From the NCBI GenBank assembly GCA_003152015.1, contig PLZF01000023.1, forward strand, positions 1-64,000: 64,000 nt of DNA, in the 5' to 3' direction. This document shows, one piece after another, positions 1 to 10,000 of the stretch (position 1 is its first letter; each line of letters starts with the position of its first letter). This DNA is from Acidimicrobiaceae bacterium. GTDB taxonomy: Bacteria > Actinomycetota > Acidimicrobiia > Acidimicrobiales > RAAP-2. The translations under genes and the position numbers were made by a program. The notes beneath the pieces are model-generated. The model saw nothing but the letters and a program-made list of their open reading frames with translations, did no database searches and was not told the DNA's origin.

Positions 1-140
1 CCGTGACGGCGCAGGACCGCCAGTTCATGGCGGAGTACGACGACCTCGACGGCCAGTTCGTCTTGTTCCCTCCGGCGAAGCCGGAACAACTGGAGCAGGC
101 GTACCAACGCCACGTAAGGAAGGACAACGCCATAGCCCAT
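1..140 (-). pseudogene. 5' end of an IS transposase, cut by the window edge
   Basis: Reading the minus strand from an ATG at 140 gives a protein that runs off the left edge and ends in VVLRHELAVLRRH. This matches the N-terminal signature of the two other transposases in the window (LRHQLQILRR near 1.75 kb, LRHQLSVLRR near 15.5 kb), so it belongs to the same DDE/rve integrase-core family. A better family-like N-terminus (MALSFL...) begins at the overlapping ATG a few bases downstream but sits in another frame. One missing T would join MALSFL to the YVALVRLL segment, so this copy may carry an early frameshift. The catalytic domain is outside the window. It points opposite to the other two copies. 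Confidence 0.6.
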
Positions 141-351
141 TGTTGCCAGCCCTCTGCCCCAGGCGAAAGTTCTCGTGGATGGCTTGGATGGGGTTTTCGG
201 CACCCACAGGAGACCGCTGGCCTCTCCGGACTTCCACTGGTGTCCTTGTTCACGCTTTTTGAGGCTGGTGCTCAGATCATTGCGGGGTTCTGTGGCCGCA
301 GGTAGCACTGAAGAGCGCGTCCCAGCCGTCCTGCCAGTCAATCCCGTGGAC

Positions 352-1338
352 TCAACGGTTACGGGCCTGAGGTGAACAGTATTTGTCACGTAACTTCGTC
401 AGCACGGCGATACTATGCTCCAGGTCTTTCTGCTGACATTCCAACAGTGTCAAGAGCGCTTCCTCGCTGGTGTCATGAGGATAGTAATAGCCCATTGGCC
501 TGACCAAGTTAGGCGGAAACGGCGGATGAGTTATCGCAAAGGCACCAGCGAAATCGCTTGAGCCTCCTGTACCTGGTTCCCGTTTGAAGGTGGCACAATA
601 GGGGTAGCACATTCCGAGGTTGATGTGGGGCACAGTAGAGTTTTCAACCAAGATCCGGAACGCTTTGTCAATGTCGATATTTCCCCGACCCAGGGGCATG
701 CCACAGACGACTGACTCGTCGCCATCCCTGATCACCGAATGATCCTTGAAGTGCACCCCGAAAGCATGTGGCGCCATCGCCCGGATCGCTGATAAAGGCT
801 CTTCCCACGCCATCATCGAGTTGCCGGTGTCGCACAGGAGCCCAACCCATTCAGGTTGGCCTACGAGGGAGATGAATTTAATCAATTCCGCGGAAGTCTC
901 GAACTCATGGTTTTCGAATGCTAAACGAATCTGGTGCTTCTTCAGGAACGGGACGACGCGCCGTACCTCCGATATCTGGCTCGCCATGAAGTCCACGTCG
1001 AACCGTCCGTGGGGGAACCAAAGGTAAGACCGTACGAGCCCTACACCAAGGGCACGCGCAATCCGCAGGGCGGGAGCAAGTTCGTTGAGAGTGCTTCCTC
1101 GGGTGGCTATCTCGCAATAGAGATTGTGTTGATCAATGGCCGCCTTCACGCGAGACAAGTATTCCGTACTCGCACCCTGCAGGGCGCCCCACCGAGGATG
1201 TAGGTTGTAGTCGGGGATGATGTTGATTTGCACACCGTCCAGTCCGAATTTGGCAGTGAATTCGATAAAGCCGAAGATGTTCATGCGGCCATGTTGAAAG
1301 AGCAGGTGACAGGATTCAGTCTCTAGACCAATCTTCAT
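352..1338 (-). CDS. Xylose-isomerase-like TIM-barrel protein (sugar phosphate isomerase/epimerase family)
   Basis: 328 aa, the usual length for the AP-endonuclease-2/xylose-isomerase-like TIM-barrel superfamily, which isomerises or epimerises sugars and related polyols with a divalent metal. Likely metal-site motifs are in the expected order: FENHEF near residue 140, LCDTGN near 168, and GVHFKDH near 192. Substrate cannot be read from sequence. The ATG at 1338 starts right after the stop of a short upstream reading frame, so it may once have been translated with a gene now lost to the IS at 1.6-2.7 kb. By eye the gene is less GC-rich than its neighbours, suggesting separate acquisition. No signal peptide or membrane segment is seen, so it is cytoplasmic. 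Confidence 0.75.
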   Translation of the reverse strand: MKIGLETESCHLLFQHGRMNIFGFIEFTAKFGLDGVQINIIPDYNLHPRWGALQGASTEYLSRVKAAIDQHNLYCEIATRGSTLNELAPALRIARALGVGLVRSYLWFPHGRFDVDFMASQISEVRRVVPFLKKHQIRLAFENHEFETSAELIKFISLVGQPEWVGLLCDTGNSMMAWEEPLSAIRAMAPHAFGVHFKDHSVIRDGDESVVCGMPLGRGNIDIDKAFRILVENSTVPHINLGMCYPYCATFKREPGTGGSSDFAGAFAITHPPFPPNLVRPMGYYYPHDTSEEALLTLLECQQKDLEHSIAVLTKLRDKYCSPQARNR

Positions 1339-1656
1339 CTACGCTCCCGTGCTTCCGACCATGAACGGCTCCTTCTCACCCGACCTATCGGCAGGCGCTG
1401 ACGTCATCGACAAGATTTGATACGACATCGGCAGCGTGTCATCGCTACCTGAACTCTTCGCGACCAGAGCGTTCACGCCAGATGACCTAGAAGTGAATTC
1501 TCTGGTGACTCCGCGCCGGTCCACCCAGCGCTGCCGGTCCAAGTGTCGACATTCACCGTTTTCCCTACCGGGGAGTTCACGAGATTTGCTCGTAGGGTGC
1601 ACAAACCCGAACGCCAGCTTGACCAGGCATGACAGGAGCGACGGACCTCTCCGGTC
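1339..1656. other. Gap between isomerase gene and IS element
   Basis: A minus-strand frame (stop directly before the isomerase ATG) is open through most of this stretch but continues antisense into the transposase and shows no recognisable domain. It may be the 3' remnant of an upstream gene interrupted by the IS. The left end of the IS probably lies near 1600-1620, because a short stretch (AGCTTGACCAG, about 1616-1626) resembles one upstream of the second copy (GGCTTGACCAG, about 15378-15388). No clear terminal inverted repeat could be defined. Confidence 0.35.
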
Positions 1657-2690
1657 GTGGCCCCCTCGTTCCTCTACCGTCTGGTCCGTCACACCATCGA
1701 GCTGCTTGGGGTTCATCGTCTCAGCGGCATCGAGAAGGATGTCGAGATCATCGTGCTCCGCCACCAGCTCCAGATCCTGCGGCGGCGCACGCCACGTCCC
1801 CGGTTTACCTGGGCTGACCGGGCGTTCCTTGCCCTGGCCGGAGGGCTCCTCCCCCGCCGCCGGTGGTCGTCTCTACTCGTGACCCCGGCGACGGTCCTGG
1901 CTTGGCAACGCAGGATCGTCCGGAGGCGTTGGAGCTATCCGCATCGGGACCCGGCCGTCCACCGCTTCCCGACGAGCAGTTTGAGCTGATCTGTCGACTG
2001 GCACGGGAGAACCCCCGCTGGGCTTCCTGCGATCATGGGCGAGTTGCGCAACCTTGGAGTGGCCGGGTCCGCCACCGCCATGGGCTTCCTCCCGCTCCTC
2101 GCGGGGAGGGACCGACCTGGTCGGACTTCCTCCGATCCCAGGCCCACCGCGTATTGGCCATCGACTTCACCCCCATCGACGCCGTGACCGGCCAGCGCTA
2201 CTACGCCCTGTTCGTCATCGAGATCGAGCGTCGTGTCGTACACCTCCTCGGCGTCACGACGACTCCGAACGGCCAGTGGGTGACCCAGATGGCCCGGAAC
2301 CTCGTCTGGGATCTCCAGGAGGCCAAGCGCACCATCGGATTCTTGATCAGAGACCGTGATACCAAGTTCACCGCTGCCTTTGACGAGGTTCTCCGGGCCG
2401 AAGGGATCGAGACCGTTCGCACGCCAGTGCGGGCACCGCGGACGAATGCATTTGCCGAACGCTGGGTGGAGACCGTGCGAGCCGAGTGTCTCGACCACCT
2501 GATGATCTTCTCGCATCACCAGCTCAACCACGTGCTGCACGTCTACGTCGAGCGCTACGACCCGGCTCGGCCCCACCGCGGCATCGGGCTCGAGGCGCCA
2601 CGAACGACCGTCCCCGGGGACCCACTCGGCAACGTCGAACGTCGTGACGTCCTCGGCGGTTTCATCCATGAGTACCGACGGGCCGCCTGA
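1657..2690 (+). pseudogene. IS transposase with integrase core, frameshifted
   Basis: N-terminal part (1657-about 1955) reads MAPSFLYRLVRHTIELLG and continues through the LRHQLQILRR segment. The reading frame then has to shift to continue at SGPGRPPLPDEQFELICRLARENPRW. Around 2015-2090 further small indels break the GELRNLGV helix region, after which the DDE domain is intact: AIDFTPIDAV, FLIRDRDTKF and the ENAFAER-type segment supply the D, D and E. Comparison with the 15.4-kb copy (ENPRWGYLRIVGELKKLGV) shows which bases are missing. This is a decayed insertion sequence that could not make an intact transposase without frameshifting. Confidence 0.8.
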
Positions 2691-3011
2691 GTCACTCGAG
2701 CTCGCCCCGTCGTAACTCACAGGCTCTCTGCTGCGGCCCTCGGTCGAGCGTCGTCACCCCCGGGGGTCAGACCCGAACACGTTCCTCACGTGCCGCACCA
2801 ACGGTCAGCACCACCCAGCCGCCGTCTCCTGCTCGGCGTCACTCCGTTCCCGGCTCTCTCCCCGACCGAGATCGACGCTCACGCGCGTAAAATCGAGTTT
2901 GTGCACCGCACAGGGTCGCCGGCTTGGGGTGCCGACAGACCGCTGATGATGTCGGTAGCCAAGCTGCCGTTCGATCGGGCGTCGCTCCACTAACCGGCGA
3001 AAGTGCGACCG
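2691..3011. other. Gap downstream of IS copy, no gene seen
   Basis: About 320 bases between the transposase stop and the stop of the metal ATPase. It presumably contains the right end of the IS, but no terminal repeat or target duplication could be picked out. Short open frames on both strands have no recognisable features. Confidence 0.4.
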
Positions 3012-5393
3012 TCAACTGACAATGTCGGCCTCGTCGCTGAGTGATAAGTAGCTCTCTTCCTCTTGCGCCGTGTGCAGGGCGAGGACGGCACGCAATCCGT
3101 AGAGGAGACTGCGCAGCTCCGCCAGGTCGACGTCGTCGGGACCCTCTTCGCCGATGTCGTCAAGCAGTCTGCCGAGCCGCCTGATCTGGTGAATGATCTC
3201 GGCATGAGCCCGGCTCATCGGCCCGGTCGGATCGGATCCGCCGAGGATTCGGTCGAGCGCCGGATAGAGAACGGTCTCCTCTGCTTCCTCGTGGGGACCC
3301 ACTTCCTCTGCCAGCAGGCGGTACACCTGATGGACACGTGCAAGTGCCTCCGCCGGCTTTATCGTCCCGAGGGAGTCCGCTGCGGCGCGCAGCTGGTCGA
3401 GATCGGCGCGGATGGCCACGTGCTCACCCTGAAACCGCTTGGCAAGCGCGGCGTCGTCCTCGGCGAGGCGCACCTCGCTCGAGCCCGTGCGCAGGACGCG
3501 CAACGCGTTCATGATCACGGCGACGTCGATGCCCTCCTGAAGGAGCGCACCCCACACCGCCGGGAGCAGACCCACCGCGGCGACTCCCATGGCCGTGAGA
3601 GACATGGCCATGCCGGCGAGCACGCTTTGCAACGCGATTCGCCGAGTGCGGACGGCAAGGACCATCGCTTCACCTAGGCGGTCGATGCGGTCGACGGTGA
3701 GCACGACGTCGGCCGCTTCCGATGATGCCGTCGCTCCGCGCGCCCCCATGGCCACGCCCACATCCGCCAGCGCCAACGCGGGAGCGTCGTTGATCCCATC
3801 GCCCACCATCATGGTGGGAGCGCGGTGTCGTTCGAGGCGGACCGCGTCGAGCTTCTCAGCTGGTGTGCGCTCGGCAAATACCTCGTCCACCCCTATGAAC
3901 GTACCCACCGTCTCGGCCACCTCGGCTCGGTCGCCAGTTAGCATCACGATCCGATTGATGCCGGCTTTCCGCATGGCCCGGAGCGTCCTGCCGGCGTCGG
4001 GACGGATTGGGTCATCCAGTACGAGAACGCCGACCGGCTCATCGTCGACTCCGACGAACACGGTGAGCGCGCCGTCGAGGCGGGCCTTGCGCCGCGCCGC
4101 TTTCACCCACGGCGGGGCATCGACCACCCCGACCCACACGGCCTTGCCTACCGCCACGCGGTGAGAACTAACGACGCCGCGGACTCCCTGGCCCGCAACC
4201 TCTTCCACGTCCTTGGGCAGCACGAGTTCAAACCGGCGCTCAGTCGCAGCGCGAACAACGGCTCCAGCCAACACATGTGGCGACACCTGGTCGAGAGAAG
4301 CCGCTAAAGAAATCACGTCTTCGGCCGGAAGCGGACCGGCGGGGATGATTGCTGTCACTACAGGGTGTCCGCTTGTCAGGGTGCCCGTCTTGTCGAGCAG
4401 CAGGGTCGTGCACCGGGCGAGACGTTCGAGCACGTCTCCGCCTTTCACCACTACGCCCCGCCTCGCCGAACGGGATAGTCCGGAGACGAAGGCGACCGGT
4501 GCGGCGAGGACCAGGGGGCAAGGTGTAGCAACTACCAGCACCGCCACCGCCCGTACCGAGCCGGCGGCTGCCCAGGCCGCGCCGGCGGCAACCAGGCTGA
4601 CCACAAGGAACCAGAGCGCGTAGCGGTCGGCGAGCCGAACGAAGGGTGCTGGGGATGACTCTGCTTCCGAGACGAGACGGACGATGCCGGCATACGCGCT
4701 GTCCCCTGCCCGGGTCGTCGTCCGCAGGTCAAACGGACTCCCTCCGTTCACAACACCACTACGCACCGGGTCTCCGGCAGCACGTTCGACGGGGAGTGCC
4801 TCGCCGGTGAGGGCCGACTCGTCGAGGACGGCGGACGCCGTCGCCACTGTCCCGTCGACCGGAACCACCTCGCCGGGTGCCACCATCAACAGGTCGCCGA
4901 CCGCCACCATGTCAATCTCGACCGTCTCGAGGGTACCGTCGCTGTAGCGGTGTGCGACCGTCGGTGCTCGTTCCAGCAAGGCGCGCAGGTCGTGTCGGGC
5001 CCGGCCTGCCGCCCAGGCTTCCAAGGCGCGACCGCTCGTCACCATTACACTGATGACTGCGCCGGCCAGGTACTCCCCGACGGCCACGGCTCCCACCAAG
5101 GCCAGCAAGGCGATGACGTCGATCCCGATGCTGCCCCGCCGGAGGCTGGCGACCATTGACCACAACGCGTACGCCGCCCCAATGACCCCGACGGCGATCC
5201 ACGCGACGTTCCCGGAATCGCTTTCCCCGGTCAGATGCAGTGCCCCGCCGACGATCAGGCCCAATAGCGTGAGCACCAGCAACACGAGCGCGGAATTCCG
5301 GGCGAACCAAGCACCTTGCTTGCGAAGACCGACGTTACCCACAACGCCGATGGTGCACGATAGAATGGCGCAAGTCCAGGGCCGAAAGTCCAT
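3012..5393 (-). CDS. P1B-5-type heavy-metal P-type ATPase with C-terminal hemerythrin domain
   Basis: 793 aa. P-type ATPase hallmarks are clear: TGEA near residue 196, the transmembrane metal motif TPCP at 290-293, DKTGT with phosphorylated Asp334, and GDGIND near 515. There is no N-terminal heavy-metal-binding domain. From about residue 640 the protein becomes a hemerythrin-like HHE domain with spaced His/Glu ligands (GEHVAIR, GPHEEAEE, RAHAEIIHQ, LALHTAQEEE). A TPCP transmembrane motif plus a hemerythrin tail is the signature of the P1B-5 subgroup (Nia type), described as Ni/Fe exporters whose tail may sense iron or oxygen. Substrate here is inference. It is divergent from the split-barrel gene at 5522 and lies in a group of stress-type genes. 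Confidence 0.85.
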   Translation of the reverse strand: MDFRPWTCAILSCTIGVVGNVGLRKQGAWFARNSALVLLVLTLLGLIVGGALHLTGESDSGNVAWIAVGVIGAAYALWSMVASLRRGSIGIDVIALLALVGAVAVGEYLAGAVISVMVTSGRALEAWAAGRARHDLRALLERAPTVAHRYSDGTLETVEIDMVAVGDLLMVAPGEVVPVDGTVATASAVLDESALTGEALPVERAAGDPVRSGVVNGGSPFDLRTTTRAGDSAYAGIVRLVSEAESSPAPFVRLADRYALWFLVVSLVAAGAAWAAAGSVRAVAVLVVATPCPLVLAAPVAFVSGLSRSARRGVVVKGGDVLERLARCTTLLLDKTGTLTSGHPVVTAIIPAGPLPAEDVISLAASLDQVSPHVLAGAVVRAATERRFELVLPKDVEEVAGQGVRGVVSSHRVAVGKAVWVGVVDAPPWVKAARRKARLDGALTVFVGVDDEPVGVLVLDDPIRPDAGRTLRAMRKAGINRIVMLTGDRAEVAETVGTFIGVDEVFAERTPAEKLDAVRLERHRAPTMMVGDGINDAPALALADVGVAMGARGATASSEAADVVLTVDRIDRLGEAMVLAVRTRRIALQSVLAGMAMSLTAMGVAAVGLLPAVWGALLQEGIDVAVIMNALRVLRTGSSEVRLAEDDAALAKRFQGEHVAIRADLDQLRAAADSLGTIKPAEALARVHQVYRLLAEEVGPHEEAEETVLYPALDRILGGSDPTGPMSRAHAEIIHQIRRLGRLLDDIGEEGPDDVDLAELRSLLYGLRAVLALHTAQEEESYLSLSDEADIVS

Positions 5394-5472
5394 GACTCGT
5401 CCCTGGTCGAACCGCCCGATCGTGGCGATGTCCCTCGTCTTCTACGATCAGCGGGATCACTGCTGTTGCCGA

Positions 5473-5487
5473 GGGTCAAAAGCCCCT
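5473..5487. promoter_or_regulatory. Possible DosR/DevR-like box
   Basis: GGGTCAAAAGCCCCT lies in the divergent region between the metal ATPase and the split-barrel gene, 35 bases before the latter's ATG. It has the symmetric GGG-N-C-N4-G-N-CCC layout of DosR-type boxes but is not a perfect match to the mycobacterial consensus. Gene content around it (stress proteins, cation ATPases, flavin-barrel protein, acetate kinase) is the main reason to list it. Confidence 0.25.
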
Positions 5488-5521
5488 AGTGCCAGCGGCA
5501 GAACAGTGTGATGGTGGCCAC

Positions 5522-5944
5522 ATGTGGATAGATGCCAAGGGTTCGACCGTGCTTTCCGGTCCCGAGTGCATGCAGTTGCTAGCCGTGACGGCCAAGGGCG
5601 GCGGAATCGGACGGCTCGGTGTGCCGACCGATCAGGCACCGGTGGTCATTCCGGTCAACTTCACCCTTCATGACGGTCAAGTCCTGGTACGGGTGGGAAC
5701 CGGTTTCTTCTCCCGGGCGGCGGCTGGTCACCTGGTGGCGTTTGAGGTCGACCATGTTGACTCAGATGCCGGCATGGCATGGAGCGTGCTCGTCCGTGGG
5801 TTGGCCACGTTGATCGAGTCACCGACCGAGGTTGAGTTCACTGCGGCGGCACACCCACTCGTCCCCGAGCCGGGGGACATGGTGCTGGTCCTGCGCCCAG
5901 ACATCCTCACCGGTCGTCGTTTCGAAGTGCGTCGAGGGCTCTAG
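5522..5944 (+). CDS. Pyridoxamine 5'-phosphate oxidase family (FMN-binding split barrel) protein
   Basis: 140 aa from ATG 5522. An upstream in-frame GTG adds an unconserved tail, so the shorter start is preferred. The sequence has the split-barrel pattern: an LGVPTDQAPVVIPVNF strand pair, a GTGFFSRAAAGHLVAFEVD core and a WSVLVRGLATLIE strand. Relatives bind FMN or F420 and include nitroimidazole-reductase-like proteins and members of actinobacterial hypoxia regulons. The reaction here is unknown. It is cytoplasmic and divergent from the P1B-5 ATPase. Confidence 0.75.
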   Translation: MWIDAKGSTVLSGPECMQLLAVTAKGGGIGRLGVPTDQAPVVIPVNFTLHDGQVLVRVGTGFFSRAAAGHLVAFEVDHVDSDAGMAWSVLVRGLATLIESPTEVEFTAAAHPLVPEPGDMVLVLRPDILTGRRFEVRRGL

Positions 5945-6056
5945 GGCCAGGTCTGCGACGAGACGAGCACCCATGTCCACCACCCTGTTTCCGCCGGACG
6001 ACTACAGGACGGCTGCTCAGACGCCTCTGGTCTGGCTGCCTGTGCACCACGACGCT

Positions 6057-7086
6057 CTATCGGAGCAGCTCCCGCACATGACGGGCGATCTCGAGATCCT
6101 CGCGAGCCTGAACGACAAGTACCGCCGGGGTTACCCCTTCGGGGGATACCTGACCGTCTCCTTGGTTTGTGTGGTTGCAAGAAACTCCCAGCCTCACCCC
6201 GAGGAAGCCGAGGCCGGCACACGTGTCGGTCCGCAGTCGAGGCGATGCTTCGCCCGCCCCACCGGCAAACACCAGGCCGTCAATCCCCCCAATGGCTGCG
6301 CACATGGCGGCCACGCTGGTCTGGATCCGGTACACGTAGACCTCGTAGGCCAACCGTGCGTCGTGATCCCCGGCATCCATGGCTGCAATCACGCCGCAGA
6401 GATCCCCAGACTCCCCCCACAGCCCACGCAGTCCCGAATCGTGTTCCAGAGAGCCTCTTCGACTTCCTCCGCCGACAGGCCGCCGTTTCCGTGGACCCAC
6501 AGGACCAGCCCGGGATCGACGCTACCTGACCGGGTCGCCATCACCAGGCCCTCCATCGGGGTGAACCCCATGGTGGTGTCGACCGAGCGTCCAAAGGCCA
6601 CCGCCACCAGCGAGGCGCCGGCGCCGAGGTGGGCCGTCACCAAGCGGAGCTGTTCTCGGGGCCGACCCAAAAGATCGCCAGCCCGCCGGCTGGCCCAGGC
6701 GTGGCTGAGCCCGTGAAAACCGAAACGTCGAATGTCCCACTGCTCCCGCCACGAGCGGGGCACCGCGTAGGTGGAGGCCTTCGCCGGCATGTCGGCGTGA
6801 AAGGTGGTGTCGAAGCAGGCAACCTGGGCCATATTCGGTCGCAACGATCGCAGCGCATGGATCGCTGCCAGGCAGGGCGGGTTGTGCAGGGGGGCCAGGT
6901 CGGCCAAGGCTTTGAGCGCCGCATCGGCACCCGCATCGATGAGAACGGGTGTCCGATCGAGGCTATCTGCGATTTCTCTCCGTCCGGACCGCAACGCGGC
7001 AACGCCCAACGCCCCAGTGAAGCCGTTCTAGTGACCTTCATCCCAAGCAGTACTCCATCGTCGCCAAGGACGATGACTGCATGCAA
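6057..7086 (-). pseudogene. Acetate kinase remnant (truncated and frameshifted)
   Basis: Two frames together give most of an acetate kinase. The first (from about 7009 to 6420) contains the family signature FGFHGLSH, then HLGAGASL and SVDTTMGFTPMEGLV followed by TRSGSVDPG. The second (about 6440 to 6057) carries GLWGESGDL, the LAYEVYVYRI helix, and GGIDGLVFAGGAGE up to a natural stop. One frameshift near 6430 separates them, and a third frame carries LGDDGVLLGMKVT near 7086. The usual N-terminal NxGSSSLK block is absent, so the start is also missing. ATP:acetate phosphotransferase activity is therefore very unlikely. The decayed gene ends where the divergent GH65 gene begins. Confidence 0.8.
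7031..7045. promoter_or_regulatory. Weak DosR-like box upstream of the GH65 gene
   Basis: GTGACCTTCATCCCA, 36 bases before the ATG at 7081, is an imperfect palindrome. It resembles GTGACCTTCGGGCCT upstream of the MgtA-type ATPase at 13693. The shared GTGACCTTC half is the reason for listing it. It is a weak match and could be chance. Confidence 0.2.
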
Positions 7087-10000
7087 ACGCTCATTGAACG
7101 TAGTCGAGCAAACCCAAACATCGGACGACTAACTGTGTCTGACCCGGCTCGGCGTTCAATCCTTGGTGGACATGGAACCGATGTGGCTCTCCACGAGACC
7201 TTTGAGGCGATCGTGTTCGACTGGGACGGCACCGCGGTACCGGATCGGCAAGCCGATGCCTCCGGGGTACGAGAACGCATCGAGGCGCTCTGTGCTGCCG
7301 GTGTGCACGTGATCGTCGTGACCGGCACCCACGTTGGGAACATCGACGACCAGCTTCGGGCGAGGCCTCAGGGTCGGGGTCAGTTGTACGTTTGCTGCAA
7401 CCGGGGTTCCGAGGTCTTCGCGTTTACCGGCAACGGACCGAAGCTCGTGCTGCAGCGCACCGCCAGCCCCGAGGAAGACCGTGCGCTGGATCGAGCGGCC
7501 GAGCGGACCGTCGAGCGCCTCCGAACGCGGGGTATCGAGGCGAAAGTGGTGTCCGAGCGAATCAATCGCCGCAAGATCGATCTCATCCCCGTCCCAGCAT
7601 GGGCCGATCCCAAGAAGGCCGACATCGCCCTACTCGCTGAAGCGGTGACGACGCGGCTCGCTTCCGTGGGAATTGCGAACCTGGCTGAGGTCGTCGCGCT
7701 CGCCGCCGACGTCTCCCGAGGTGCCGGCCTGGCCGATCCACGAATCACGAGCGACGTGAAGCACGTCGAGATCGGACTGACCGACAAGTCCGACTCGGCA
7801 CACTGGGCGGCTGACTGGCTATCCCAGCGGGGCATCACCGGTGAGCTGGTGCTGATCGGTGGCGACGAGTTCGGGTCGATCGGCGGCGTGGTTGGCAGCG
7901 ACTCTCTGATGATGGTGGATGCCTTCACCCGCGCCGTGGTCGTCTCTGTCGGGGTTGAACCGGGGGGCGTGCCCCATGGGGTTTTGCACGTCGGTAGTGG
8001 GCCAAAGCGTTTCATCGAGCTACTCGATGAACAGCTCTCGCGCCGAACAGCGTTGCGGGTGCCGAACATCGATCTCGACCCGGCCTGGGTGATTCCACTG
8101 CCCACCACCCGCGCCAAGGAGCGCGTTGCCGAGGCGCTCGGAGCGCTCGGCAACGGCTTTGTGGGCACGCGAGGCTCCCGGGAGGAGGACGGCCAAGGCA
8201 CCGCCCCTCTGTTTCTCGTGAACGGTGTCTACACCCAAGACGGACACCTCCTCCCCGGACCGAATTGGACCGGCCTCGAGCGACCCGGCGTGGACCGTCG
8301 ACATTCCGAGCGACGCCTGCTCGACCTGCGGGGCGGCACCCTTGTCCGTTTCGGCAACGAAGGCTCTGGGGGACGGTCCATGCGTTTCGTCTCCGTCTCT
8401 TCGCCACACGCCCTGGCGCTCCGAGCCGAGGCACCCGAGGCCCATCTCCAACCCGGCGACCCGCTCCGGCCACCTCGGGATGCCGCTGATTTCGAAGGTG
8501 AAGAACACGGATGTATGTTCGGCGCCAGAACCGGTCGGGCGGGTGCCGAGATCGCCGTGGCTGCCCGGGACCGGGTGGTCACGACGGCAGGTCGTCGAGT
8601 GGTCGAGCGGCTGGCCGCTTGGGTCGTCGCTCCTACCGGGAAGAACCGCTTGGACGACGCCTACGACCGGCTCGCACAAGTAGAAGCCATGGGATTCGAC
8701 ACGTTGCTCGCCGAACACCGGGCGGCGTGGGCATGCCGTTGGGACGACGCCGAGGTGGTGATCGAAGGGGATCCCGAGGCGGAGTTGGCCGCTCGCTTCG
8801 CAGTGTTCCACCTCCTGAACGCGGCTGCCGACACCGGCGAGGCTGCGGTCGGTGCCCGTGGATTGACCGGCAACGCTTACGCGGGTCACGTCTTTTGGGA
8901 TGCAGACGTCTTCGTGTTGCCAGTTCTGACAGCCATCCGGCCCGCGGCAGCCCGAGCCATGCTCGAGTACCGCATCCGCCGTCTCCCCGCAGCACGCGCC
9001 GCAGCGGAAGACCAGGGCTTGTGTGGCGCTCGCTTTCCTTGGGAGTCGGCTGGCGACGGGAGTGACGTCACGCCACACTTGGTTCGGGGACAGCACAACG
9101 AGCTCATCCCGATCGGCACTGGCTCGCAGGAAGAGCACATCGTGGCAGACGTGGCCTGGGCAGCAGCGCACTTCGCTGCCTGGACGGGCGACACCGACTT
9201 CCTCGCGAGAGCTGGCCGTGAGCTGCTCATCGACACCGCCCGCTACTGGGCCAGCCGCATTCGGACCGACGCCGATGGCAACGGTCACCTCAACGGGGTG
9301 ATGGGACCCGACGAGTACCACGAGCTCGTCGACGACAACGCATACACGAACGTCATGGCCCGCTGGAACCTTCGTCGCGGTGCCGAACTCCTCTTCCGGT
9401 CCGGCGACACAGACACGGCAGCGACCTGGCGGGCACTGGCCAAAGGATTGGTCGACGGGTGGAGCCCCCAGCGAGGACTCTACGAACAGTTTGCTGGCTA
9501 CTTCGAGTTGGAGCCTCTCCTCATGTCCCAGGTCGCCCCGCCGCCGGTCGCCGTCGATGTACTGCTAGGTGCCAAGCGAGTGGCGGGGTCCCAGCTAATC
9601 AAGCAGGCCGACGTGCTCATGCTCCATCACCTCGTGCCAGAAGAAGTGGTTGATGGGTCACTTGCATCGTGCATGGCCTTCTATGAGCCCCGGACAGCTC
9701 ATGGCAGCTCGCTCTCCCCGGCCATCCACGCGTCGCTGCTGGCTCGCGTCGGTGAGCCGGACCGGGCGCTCGAGATGTTCCGCCTGGCCGCCCGCCTCGA
9801 CCTGGACGATCTGACCAGCACGACCGCGGAAGGACTGCACCTGGCCACAATGGGAGGGGTATGGCACGCACTCGCGTTCGGCTTCCTGGGCGTGCGCGCA
9901 GAGGGGGGCATGCTCGCCATCAACCCCTGCCTCCCGGACGCCTGGCGCGCTCTCGGCCTCAAGTTTCGCTTCGGCGGGCAGCCCATCGGCATTCGAGCCG

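Noticed and set aside
1436-1882. Open frames overlapping the IS region on both strands
   Set aside because: They are antisense or out-of-frame shadows of the transposase, which is identified by family motifs.
5973-6060. Start of a plus-strand gene (MSTTLFPPDDYR...)
   Set aside because: The frame soon runs antisense through the acetate kinase C-terminus and shows no known domain; probably chance or a very short relic.
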